A stretch of 35,709 bases of DNA from positions 1-35,709 of the forward strand of contig QAXH01002524.1 in assembly GCA_004335635.1 (NCBI GenBank). The letters are read 5' to 3'. Below the pieces are notes generated by a model. That model saw only the letters and a list, made by a program, of their open reading frames with translations. It did no database searches and was not told the origin of the DNA. The stretch's first letter is position 1, and each line of letters opens with the position of its first letter. The position numbers were made by a program, and so were the translations under genes. Of the stretch, positions 1 to 9,167 are shown piece after piece. The DNA comes from Chloromonas sp. AAM2. Taxonomy: Eukaryota; Chlorophyta; Chlorophyceae; Chlamydomonadales; Chlamydomonadaceae.

Positions 1-1583
1 TTCTGACGTTGTGATGGTTGTGAATGAAGTGGTGATAATTGTCCTGGAGATTGTAATGGTTGTAAATGTCTCAGCATATCATTTGTAAGAAAGATGATTG
101 CTGAGATGACTGTCCTGGAGACTGTCATGGTTGTGAGTGTTCTCACCAAGTACCTGTGAATAAGTGAGCAACTGGTTCATGTTGCGATCAGACGCATGAA
201 GGCGTCCCAATACCTGAAGGCAACAAGCGCACGTGGCCCGTCCCCATGCACAAACGTATACAGAATCGCGTTCAAACTCGTCCTGTCACCACCTCAACTT
301 TGCTGGCGCGCCGTGGCGCCCTTTGTGAGCTTGTTCAAGGCCTCCATCCCTGCAGCAGGATGAGAAAAGCATGTACCAGCCAGTCCTGCGAATGTGTTCT
401 GCATGCGGCAACTCTGCATGCGCAACCTTGACGAGCACACCCGTCAGATGTGCTGCACATGACGGCCTGTGCAACTCTCCTCTTGTACGTCTAAAGCCTT
501 GCCGGAAACTGAAAAAACAGCATCGTCACTGCACAGTGCCTCACCTTGAGATGGGCCGAGCGAGGGTTTGTTGGAGTCCAGGGCGCGTTAGGCGTTAAAA
601 GTGGCCATGAATGGGAGCAAGACAGCACGGCTAACTGACCTGGCGAGCGTCACGATTGAAGGAAAGCTTGCCGACAAGCTAAACCCTAACCGGGGGTTTC
701 TTGAAAATCCGAGCAAGTATCTTGTGATTGCACCATTGCAGTTTCGCACATTCATTTCGAAAGCCTCTACACCTTGAGAAAATGCAGCTTGAGAATTGAG
801 TCCACCCAAGCATTGTCACAAGCATGTTATACAGTCCACCCAAGCGTTGTATCAGGCATTCTGTACAGTCTACCCAAGCATTATCCTGGGCATTTGTTGT
901 GTACTGTTCACCGATGCACCACGGAACCCATGGCCCACACAAAGTTCAGGCCGCAGCATGCAATTCAAGCGTCATAGCCAAGCCCAATCTTTGGCCGACC
1001 AACGATGCCCAAAACGCAAGGACGAAGCCCCTTCGTGGCCTAAGGACCCTCAGCCTTGCCCCCTGGGGGGTGGAAATACCCCGTGCTGCCGCCCAACCGG
1101 TTGGAAAACGGCTGCAGTTTACAGATTCAGACGTTACAATTTCTCGGGCAGGTATGCAGCCTCTGAGGGTCCTGTATGGGTCAATAGCGGCCTCTCTGCG
1201 TGGTCACCGTCGCTTGCGGCTGGCTGAGAGGCCCTGGATGAAGAGTGCCCTTTCATGCAAGCAGAAACGGCTGCTCTCCAAACGCCGGGCCACAGGGGCT
1301 ATTGATTTCGGTCATTCCAAGCGCAAACCACTCCTTGAGGTCTTTCCATTGTCTTTGTCTGAGCTTTTTGCAAACAGTGCAGAGGGTGCCAAACTGAGTC
1401 TTCATATGCGCCCAGACAGACTGTGCCCGGGCCACCTAGGTCACCATTTGCGATTCCGGTCGCCAAAACTCTCGCATATATGGCGCAAAGGAGGGCAAGC
1501 CCATCAGCAGGGCAAACAATTGGCAGCATGTCGAGTCAGGTTCAACCCTAGCAACGACCTTTGACTTCGCTCCGATACAGATT
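1..1583. other. no secure gene; repeats and open frames only
   Basis: I find no gene here that I can support. The first 160 bases hold two diverged copies of a TGTCCTGGAGA-type unit, at about 37-74 and 107-142. A three-copy 34-bp repeat follows at 799-900. A 246-codon plus-strand frame (824-1564) starts inside that repeat, has no recognisable domain and no supporting splice structure, and overlaps equally open minus-strand frames. The minus strand at 1253-1435 reads as a plausible peptide with Cys and Trp residues (CTVCKK, WKDLKEW) ending in a stop. It could be a decayed exon, but I could not connect it to anything. TTACA at 1119-1123 and 1134-1138 (TGTAA on the minus strand) may serve the small gene to the right. 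Confidence 0.5.
799..900. repeat. 34-bp direct tandem repeat, three copies
   Basis: Three consecutive units begin AGTCCACCCAAGC or AGTCTACCCAAGC, at 799, 833 and 867. The first two are 34 bp long and the third decays toward its end. Each unit contains a CATTGT/GTTGT/CATTAT core and a GGCAT or AGCAT. No function is apparent. Confidence 0.8.
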
Positions 1584-1936
1584 TCACGACAATTGCACCG
1601 GCGCAACCTCTGATAAGGTCCACGCAGCCTGCATGTAAGACCGCATCTGCCTGTGGTCGCGGAGAAATGGCTGATTGCAAGGGCACAGGTCATGAAAAGA
1701 GGACAGCCTTTGTCACGTTCGTATCGGCATCAGTGGTGGACTGCAACTGACTGGTACCTCAACGCAAAATCCACATTCCGAGTGTCCGGCAGTGGCGCCA
1801 CTTGCTGGCAGGCAAGCCGGAAGTAAGGCGTTAACATCGCCAGATAACTCTGAAGTTGATTAGCAGCCTGGGCGGTTCGGTCGAGGCACGCGTACAAGTG
1901 ATCGGAAGCCCGAGGCAGCCGTTTGGGTTTAGCCAT
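1584..1936 (-). CDS. possible small two-exon protein, 81 aa, unrecognised
   Basis: Exon 1 is 1936-1758 (ATG at 1936) and ends in phase 2 at a GTACCA donor. Exon 2 is 1650-1584, enters after a CCACAG acceptor with a matching phase, and ends in TGA. The 81-residue product starts MAKPKRLPRASDHLYACLDR and ends in APVQLS. It looks helical and soluble, with alternating hydrophobic and Gln/Ala positions, and has no signal peptide or membrane segment. I do not recognise the family. An alternative acceptor ten bases or so further in gives a long basic tail instead, which looks less protein-like. The gene lies 247 bp downstream of the GT49 stop on the same strand. Support is the clean splice and phase match and the plausible composition only. 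Confidence 0.42.
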
Positions 1937-2183
1937 TAAGCAACAACAGCAAGACGTGCAATAAATACAGCATGGATTTGGAGAAGCTTATCGAGCCTCA
2001 CATGACAGTGGGCCGCTGATGTGCGGGCGATAGTTCTTCAGAAGTCGTGACAATCAAGAACGGACTGTAATCGCTCTGAATGTAGTCACGTGAAACAAAA
2101 CAGGAATCAATTGGCTACAGAAGTGCGCTGCAATAACTTAATCTCTCGCTCTCATCCAATTTGCTCCTCTCTCTCCTCCTTAC

Positions 2184-5100
2184 TCAGTCCTTCCACCAGG
2201 GCATGATAGACTTGCAGTTGGCAGAAGGCTCTGAAAGAACTGCTTTGAAGGTCCCAACGGCCTTAATCTGGGCCATCTGGCTCGTGAACATACCCTGCAT
2301 GCGGGGGCAAGGACCAACATTCATGATTTCAAAATGGACATACCTGACTGATGGTGTAGCCGGAGCCCTGAGCGTTGCATTTTTGAACGCTGCTTGAATC
2401 AATCACCCTGATCCTCTTATCAGGGCCGCAGCCCCCGTGCAGCTGGTCTTGTTTTGTACCGGCTCTATTTCTGCTGCGGCATGCTCAATGCTTCTTATCA
2501 GATGCGCATACCTGAAATCATTGTAAGCTTTCAAACAATGAGCTGAGAAATCAATCCCATGTCGGCTTTGCAAGACCAGTTTGCAAAACTTCCAACCAGC
2601 TGGCGAAATCTGCATTACTTGGGCGCACGGGATTGAACGATCCAACCAAATGTAATCATATGAAAGCCTCGTCCAGCAGCTTATGGCGGCAGCCTTTGAG
2701 CTCCACCCTTGCCCAGCCCCACACCTTGTTCTGGCTGTGTAGGTCGCCATGCACTGCCCTTAACAGGGCAGAGTCGGAGAACGCAGCACTGACTTCAGAC
2801 TTCTTGTGCGCCCTGCAGACGCATTCCATTCAAAGCAACACTCACCATGATCCGTAGCAGTGATCAGCAAGCCCAGCCTAGTCAAACCATGAACAGCAGC
2901 ACATGTCAAACAAGGCAACAGCCGGTGTAGGATCCGCACACCTGTACACACAAAAGACATGATGATGGTAATCAATCTCAAGAGATGTAATCGTGTCAAG
3001 AGATGTCACAATGAGCGTAACACTCGAGTGCCTTTGCGGCATGCCCTTTGATGGGTCACGAAATAACGTCAACATGGCCGCTTGCATGATTGGAACTCGC
3101 TATCACTACCCGTCATTGTTAGAGCTGATTTCATTGTCCTTGCTAGTGGGCCGCTTAGGAAGGTGCTCTATGGGGTGATAGCCACAAGGAACTCAGCACC
3201 CCTTGCTGACCCGGCTGAAAACCCCTTTACTAGGCTGTAGCAGCGGATGCAATGTTCGCCGCAGAAGTCTGATTTTCTGCAGTGTAAGATTGGTCCATTT
3301 GCGTGGACGTGCTGCATGTTGTGCACTCCCTCCTTGTAATCTATACAACTGATCAGTTGGCAGCAGTACATTTCAAGGAAGACAAAAGTGACGATTGAGC
3401 ATCAGCGCACATGTGCACATGGTGCACAGTAGGCCTCCCACATTCCTCTGCCCTTCCTACAATGAAAGTATGGCTTGCTCAGGAAAGCTATCTGCTTTTA
3501 AGTCTTGAGTCTCAGTTTAGCCAGCGCACCTGTGCACGCAGTAGGCATCATGCATGACGACGAACTGGAACTTGTCCGCTCCCATGACCGCCAGGTGCTG
3601 GATTTTGTTGTAGCCGTAGCCGCGGTAGCGGGGGTCATACCAGGGCAGGTCGAACCGGTCGCCCAGCACCCAGGGCTCGCAGCTGCACCAACCACCACAG
3701 GCAAAGCTTGGATTACCACACTCAGGTTGAGGGTAGCTGTCTGTGCACTTCCTTTCCTTGTTCTTTAGCAGCTTGGATGACCTCTTTTGGATTGAGGGTA
3801 GTTGTGTGCTCCCCTTGCTGCTTAGAGCAAACCAAAGGCTCGGTTGTACCAAGACACATCGGCTCAAGACTAAGTGTCAACAAGGCAGTGATCCAACAGC
3901 CAGTCAGGAGATCGAACCAGCCCAACACGCAGGCTGTTGACCCACCCATCCTCGTACTCCACCCGGTAATCCAAGTCTGTTTTCATCCAGTGCTTGAAGT
4001 TCGTTAGCTTGTGTCCGTCATAGGAGCGAATGAGGTCAAAAGGTATGGTCACTGCGTTTTTGAGGGACTTGGACATTGCCTCCTGCGGGGTGTAGCACCA
4101 GGGCAGGCTCGGGCCTGGACCACACATCCACTGCAACACTGATAAGCTACACGCTAACAAGTAACTGATCTGCTACATAATAAGCTTGGTATGATAAGCT
4201 ACATGAATTCAAGAGATTTTGCGGCACATGGCATATCAAACAGCGAGCTTTGTGCTGTGCAGAGGCCGCTGCCAGAAGGTTGGTGAGTGCTGAGAGGTGC
4301 ACTGCATGTCTGGTCTGGTTACTCTGGCCCATGTCACGTGCGTTGAGATGCGAGGTCTGGATCATGTTGCTATGAATCTTGACGGAGACCAGCCCTGCAT
4401 CGTGTACAGACCTTTGTTGCCAGTGCCAGCACGTCCGCCCATCCTGCGCTGTCTGGCCCGCCCTTATTGACTTCAAACGCAGGAATGATGAAGACTGTTT
4501 TGTTCGTACGTGCCTGCAAGACATGCAAAGACAGTCCAATCTGCTCAGCGTGCCCATGGCATTGATAGGCTATGAGTCATCCACTCTTGCTCCTGTCATC
4601 AAACGCTGGCCTTGCAATGGAGGCTGCAACAAAGTTCACAGGCAGTCACAACTCCACGCAGTCGTCCCGAGTGTTTTCAGCATCATAAGCACCAAGGGGC
4701 GATGAACGTTCCTGCATGTTTTGCTTGCTACACACGAGTGGTGTTGGACCCACCTGCGAAATCATGCTCTCCGCCACGGCTGGCTTGCCCATGCGTTCGT
4801 AGAGGCTGTGGCTCACCACCAGATCCACATCAAGCAGGGCAACCAGCGGCGTGCGGGCCTGTGTCGGCATCAGCGTGTTAGCATCAGCTGATTTGTACAT
4901 GCGTGTGTGCCATACCAGGGACACAGCATGCCAACACGTAACTAACAAGCAGACAAAATAGAGCAACTGCAACCAGCAGTGGTAACAGTGCACAAGTCCT
5001 TTTTTTCCCGCTGATGCAAAGCAGGAGCAACATACCAAGCAAGTTACTTGCAACCTGGCCCTCCGCCAAGAAGGCTTGGGCTGGCTGTTAGCAGGAGTAG

Positions 5101-7227
5101 CAACACTTAATAGGCAGTACTATATAAGCGGGGTGCATTGAGCCATATGGTAGTCCTGATATGGTTGACTGTTGACTGGCAGTAAGAGCTGGAAGCCAAC
5201 TGCCTTAGGTTTGCAAACTGAATCACATGGAACCCGGCATGTGTGCATGGAATCAAATGGAACCCGGCATGTGTGCATGGATTCACATGGACCCGCATGT
5301 GTGCATGGAATCACATGGAACCCGGCATGTGTGCATGGAATCACATGGAACCCAACATGTGTGCATGGAATCGCGTGGAACCCGGCATGCGTGCATGGAT
5401 TCACATGGACCCGCATGGGTGCATGGATTCACATGGACCCGCATGTGTGCATGGAATCACATGGAATCCGGCATGTGTGCATGGAATCACATGGAACCCA
5501 ACATGTGTGCATGGAATCGCGTGGAACCCGGCATGTGTGCATGGATTCACATGGAACCGGCCATGTGTGCATGGAATCACGTGGAACCCGGCATGTGTGC
5601 ATGGAATGGTGTGCATGGAACCCGACAGCAGTTGCACACCAGTAGGGTATGCACCTGGCACCTGCACTTCCCTGTCAGTGTCAGCAGTCCTGCCCTTACC
5701 TGCAGCCTGGCTAAGTTTCTCAGGATGTTGACCGGGAGCAGCAGCTTCGCATACGGCTCTGTGAACACTTCATAGAGGACTAGGATGTCCGGCTTACAGG
5801 CGTTTGGAAGCTGCTTCATCTCGGAAATGAAATTGAACACCTGCACAAGAAAGGCCCCAGGCAACTGTGTGAATGTGTCACATGCACAACATCTGTGCAT
5901 CTGTGCTGGCATGCGGCACATGCAAAGCCAGGCGTAGAAGCTGGTCATAGCTGCACTCAGCAACAACCAGAAAATGGAATACCTGCAAAAGAAAGGCCAT
6001 GCAAACTGTGCTTGCATGTGGTACATGCAAAGCCGACATGCTTGGCCAGGGGCAGATGCGACCCATAGATTGCCACAGCAACCCCAGATTGCAGCGTAAG
6101 CCTGATGAGACTGTTGCTTCACCCTGTTTGCCAATTTGATTGCCTCAAGACACCTGACACCTTGTGCTGTGATTGCTGCCACAAGGCTGTTCAGTCAGAC
6201 ACTTCACACCTGAAAGATTGCATCCCTGAGGATCGCTTTGTTGCTGTCTGTGAGGGCGCCTGGCCGCTCCTGTAGCAGAGGCTGGTACAGAGCTACACTA
6301 TATGCACCGGGCCAGCTCTGACATTGAGCCCAAACCTGCAAATGAGACCGAGCATGTTATCTGAATGAACTTAACACGGCATCATTCCCCTTGGCCTCAT
6401 TCAGCGAAGAGGTTCCTGCACCTTGGCACTTGCGTGCACTGCGTTCGTCAGACTTTCAGCACACAGGTTCTTGCAAGAAGGCCAACACAGCATCATTTCC
6501 CTTTACATGACTCATCAATCATGTTTCTGCACCCCAGCACTTGGACCCATGCGGTGTACAGCATCTGTATTAGACGAACAGCCATGCCACCTCCTGCATG
6601 CCCATGTAGCCCACGCCATCTCTTTCTCCTGTCATGTCACCTCATGCCTGCCATTAGTGATATCAGCAAATACAATCGCCATGTGCTTGCTTAAGATGTG
6701 GTGTGTGAGGATCGGCCCACCTGGTTCAGGCGATTGAATGTGCTTGCTGTCACCAGCGTCAATGTCTGATTCTCGCGAGGGTAGGTGGCCCACCATGCAC
6801 CAACCACCCTCACTGAACCCATGTCTTTCATCATGAAGTGCCATGTGAGATTCTTCTCAGGCTGATGCTTGTCGTTGACGCATTGTACCATCTGCATGAG
6901 CTGGGGGTCCCTGATGGGCTGAACTCTGGATTTGAACTCCGAGTAACTGCCATTGCCACTTGTCTGGGTAGATAGCTCTTCCCAGGGCACCCAGTAGCTT
7001 GTATTATCAGCCCAGTACAATGAGATTTTCATGTCATGCACATTCCAGTCATCTGCCGGCTTCTCTACAGCTGGCTCTTCATGCAAGCTGCGTCCAGGCC
7101 GGCTGATGGCGCCATCCGCGTCGGTCCAGTCGACTGCTAGAGCCTTTGGAAGCGTATGCGCGGTGAAAGCGGTCAAACTTGCAAGGAGCAAGACGGCCAG
7201 CAGCATTGATGGAATCGCGCTTCCCAT
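2184..7227 (-). CDS. GT49-family glycosyltransferase (LARGE/B4GAT1-like), 489 aa, nine exons
   Basis: Exons (descending): 7227-6721, 6335-6210, 5840-5700, 4858-4754, 4513-4412, 4082-3946, 3682-3530, 2812-2725, 2294-2184. All phases join and give 489 residues. Residues 1-30 form a hydrophobic signal anchor, so this is probably a Golgi type II protein. Four N-glycosylation sequons (NTS, NGS, NLT, NQT) follow in the luminal stem. Residues 170-450 match the GT49 catalytic domain: PVNILRNLA, the metal-binding DVD at 268-270, PAFE at 304-307, VEYEDG then CEPW, RYRGYGYNK near 392-399, and VHR before a variable C-terminus ending PWWKD. In animals such enzymes add glucuronic acid (B4GAT1) or xylose/glucuronic acid (LARGE). 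The algal substrate is unknown, possibly cell-wall or flagellar glycoproteins. The exon 6 acceptor could lie 48 bp upstream. The frame stays open above the chosen start back to an acceptor-like site near 7395, so the true N-terminus could be longer. Confidence 0.9.
5221..5604. repeat. 30/28-bp minisatellite, 13 units, in GT49 intron 3
   Basis: Thirteen head-to-tail units read approximately AATCACATGGAACCCGGCAT followed by GTGTGCATGG. Unit starts are 5221, 5251, 5281, 5309, 5339, 5369, 5399, 5427, 5455, 5485, 5515, 5545 and 5575. Three units are 28 bp (ATTCACATGGACCCGCAT type). A higher-order pattern is visible: units starting at 5309, 5339, 5369 and 5399 recur in the same order at 5455, 5485, 5515 and 5545 (GGC type, CAAC type, CGCG type, ATTC type). 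Because 30 is a multiple of three and the units lack stops, several frames on both strands are open across it. Those frames are by-products, since the array lies inside a well-defined intron. Confidence 0.95.
5966..6038. repeat. diverged copy of the GT49 exon 3 acceptor region
   Basis: On the minus strand the real junction reads CTTTCTTGTGCAG then GTGTTCAATTTC. A second version, CTTTCTTTTGCAG then GTATTCCATTTTC, lies 142 bp upstream in the transcript, at about 5996-5970. The following intron sequence is also shared: GCATGCGGCACATGCAAAGCC near 5909-5929 and GCATGTGGTACATGCAAAGCC near 6014-6034. The copy reads QVFHFL where the exon reads QVFNFI, then runs into unrelated sequence. Confidence 0.75.
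6373..6544. repeat. 111-bp-offset direct repeat in GT49 intron 1
   Basis: AACACGGCATCATTCCCCTT at 6373-6392 recurs as AACACAGCATCATTTCCCTT at 6484-6503. TTCCTGCACCTTGGCACTTG at 6413-6432 recurs as TTTCTGCACCCCAGCACTTG at 6524-6543. Both pairs have the same 111-bp offset, so this is one tandem duplication of about 111 bp with moderate divergence. Confidence 0.8.
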
Positions 7228-7384
7228 CAAGCCCGATGGAATCTCAAACGCGATAAGACGGGACAAAACAACGCTGCGCCTTGCATGGCGCCTTTGTAGG
7301 CTGGAGCAGTCGTAGCTGGTGTAACTCTCCTCGAATGGCAACTGGGATAAGGGTTCAAATTCCCGGTCGCACGTGGCCCGGCGC

Positions 7385-8521
7385 TCACACTGCGAAAGCA
7401 AGACATACGGGAGGATGTGTAGCACAGTTAAGCACGAGCTGATTATTAACGCCTGGGTTCTTCTGACTTTGGCGAGCAGAGCAACAAGAAGAGCAAGTAC
7501 GGCAGTGGCAGATCTGTACCGGTGGTACTGGGTTCAATACGTTGGGTACGTGATACGTTGGCAAAAAAGGGTTACAGGCACTGGCGCCGCCTTGGCAGCT
7601 TGACTGCGACGGTGGTACTGTTGGTCTGTGTCCCAAGCCCATGCAGCCATGCGAGATGATGAAATCGCGCACAGTGTTCTGTGTCAGCAGGGCAGTGTAG
7701 GTGCGGACCGCACCAAAAGCTGTCGCGGGACGCACAGGCGGAAGTGGATGGGTGGAGTGTGCAGCTGGCTGCGGCCAGGCCAGCTGACGGAGGGAGTCGA
7801 TCAGGCGCCAGCACTGTACGAGAAGCAGGAACGGCAGAGAAGGACCCGAGGGCCTGCAAAGCTACTGCCATACACGTGAGTATGCCAGGAGGAAAACGAT
7901 ACGGCTGGTGGAGAACTCACGAAACGGGGTAGATAGTTTGGACAGAGTGCTGGCCACCACCAACCTTGAACGACACACAGGGCGCTCCATACGATACCAT
8001 GTGCCCTTCTTCCTTGCGTGATGTGTATAACGTGTAGCCTAGGCTGAAGGGTGTTAGGATACCTGGAGCCGAAAAGCTGTGGTTACCACCTGTGCCTGTA
8101 ATACAACAAAACAGGTCCAACGCCGCGCTCAACGGTATTCAGTCGCATGCCAGCAATTTGACAGTCTGTCTGTGCGTCCCAACACATGGCGGTCCAATCA
8201 CCAAGAAAACGCAATCATCAAACTCGCAAGGCTCTTGCACGCAGCATGTAAAAAACGATGTTTGCCAGTTCTGGGACAATACTGTTTCTTGCACTGAAAC
8301 CAGCGGTAGTGGGTGTCACCTGTCCTGTGCGACTCTGCCTTCAGACCTGGGTTCCAATAGCGTTCCCACACATTGTCCCAGAACTGACAGACTGAAGCGA
8401 CCTTTGCGTATTAGTGACATACGAATGAAAGAAAAACAAACCACCGGCTAGACGTACCGTTGCAATGCGGCAACCAATGCAACACGCTTGCGGCAAAGCA
8501 CATGCCACAGGGCTGCACATC
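7385..8521 (-). CDS. unrecognised Cys-containing protein, three exons, 5' end unresolved
   Basis: Three exons join in phase: 8521-8458 (phase 1 exit at a GTACGT donor), 8089-7921 (phase 2 exit at a GTGAGT donor) and 7853-7385 (ending TGA). The first reads DVQPCGMCFAASVLHWLPHC. The second includes GYTLYTSRKEEGHMVSYGAP. The third includes a hydrophobic stretch, then AVRTYTALLTQNTVRDFIIS, and a Cys/Pro-rich tail. The first two exons look like one folded extracellular-type domain, but I do not recognise the family. No start codon is assigned; an ATG at 8665-8663 is one candidate. The last exon may end earlier, and a CTTTCGCAG acceptor at about 7402-7394 opens the frame that runs into GT49 exon 1. 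Either this gene ends just upstream of GT49 or the two are one transcript. Confidence 0.4.
8244..8386. repeat. dispersed repeat with inverted arms (CAGTTCTGGGACAAT)
   Basis: GTTTGCCAGTTCTGGGACAAT at 8260-8280 has a 15-base inverted partner, ATTGTCCCAGAACTG, at 8372-8386, so the region could fold as a hairpin with a loop of about 90 bases. The same 21-base word recurs at 35389-35409, and in both places a GCATGTAAAAA lies just upstream. This suggests a small dispersed element. The copy here lies in the first intron of the unrecognised gene. Confidence 0.65.
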
Positions 8522-8776
8522 CTGCAGTTTAATTCTTCATCTTGGAGTTCAGTAAGGGCCATGCAGCCGTTGATCCTGAACCAAGGGTGGCAACTCATAG
8601 ATGAAGCACACCCCTGGTGCGTGGCCTGGTACCACACGCAGAGCACTTGGGATGCCCTTGACCATCCTAGTCCTATTCCCTCCTCCTCTCGTGTGTGATG
8701 TTGACCCACACTCCTGGACGCTGAGACAGAAGTCCTTGTCGCTTGACCGACACTCCTAATGCTCACAAAGTGTGCA

Positions 8777-8781
8777 TTACA
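8777..8781 (-). terminator. candidate TGTAA poly(A) signal for the CCDC33-like gene
   Basis: TTACA on the plus strand gives TGTAA on the minus strand, 387 bases beyond the CCDC33-like stop at 9168. This is the first such site after the stop. Chlorophyte 3' UTRs of this length are common. Confidence 0.4.
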
Positions 8782-9167
8782 CACCGACCCTGACATTAAC
8801 AGCTCAACTGAAGTGTTCGTGATACAAGCATCATCTCAGCTGGCTGTAGCATCATCTCAGCACACAGCAAGACTCCCAATGACCAAGTGAAAACCCTCTT
8901 GTGAAGCTGTGTGCAGTTGATTATGGCATGAATGTTAGGCAGACGCCCGTATTTCATATTTCTCGTATAATTGCCCGGCACATCCTTGTCCAAGGATACT
9001 TGGGGGACCATGCATTGCATGGCATGATGCAAAGCGCACTGATGCAGCCGTTGCACCAAATAAGCCGTGCCTTTGCTCTTTTGCAGTGCAACTGCCGTTT
9101 GCCATACTACGTCAATACAATGCTCGCATAAATCGAGCACAGGCGCTCATCAGAATCGCATGGGCCA

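Noticed and set aside
824..1564. 246-codon plus-strand frame
   Set aside because: It starts in a tandem repeat, has no recognisable domain, and shows no better coding character than the opposite strand.
4610..4690. Minus-strand ARPAFDD resembling the GT49 PAFE motif, preceded by TTGCAG
   Set aside because: Its phase does not fit and it hits a stop. A better exon (4513-4412) carries FIIPAFE in phase.
5172..5775. Long open frames on both strands across the minisatellite
   Set aside because: They are caused by a 30-base period without stops and lie inside a GT49 intron whose flanking exons join in phase.
7340..7370. GGTTCAAATTCC, like a tRNA T-arm
   Set aside because: No T-stem, anticodon arm or acceptor stem can be formed around it, and the stretch lies in the open frame upstream of the GT49 start.
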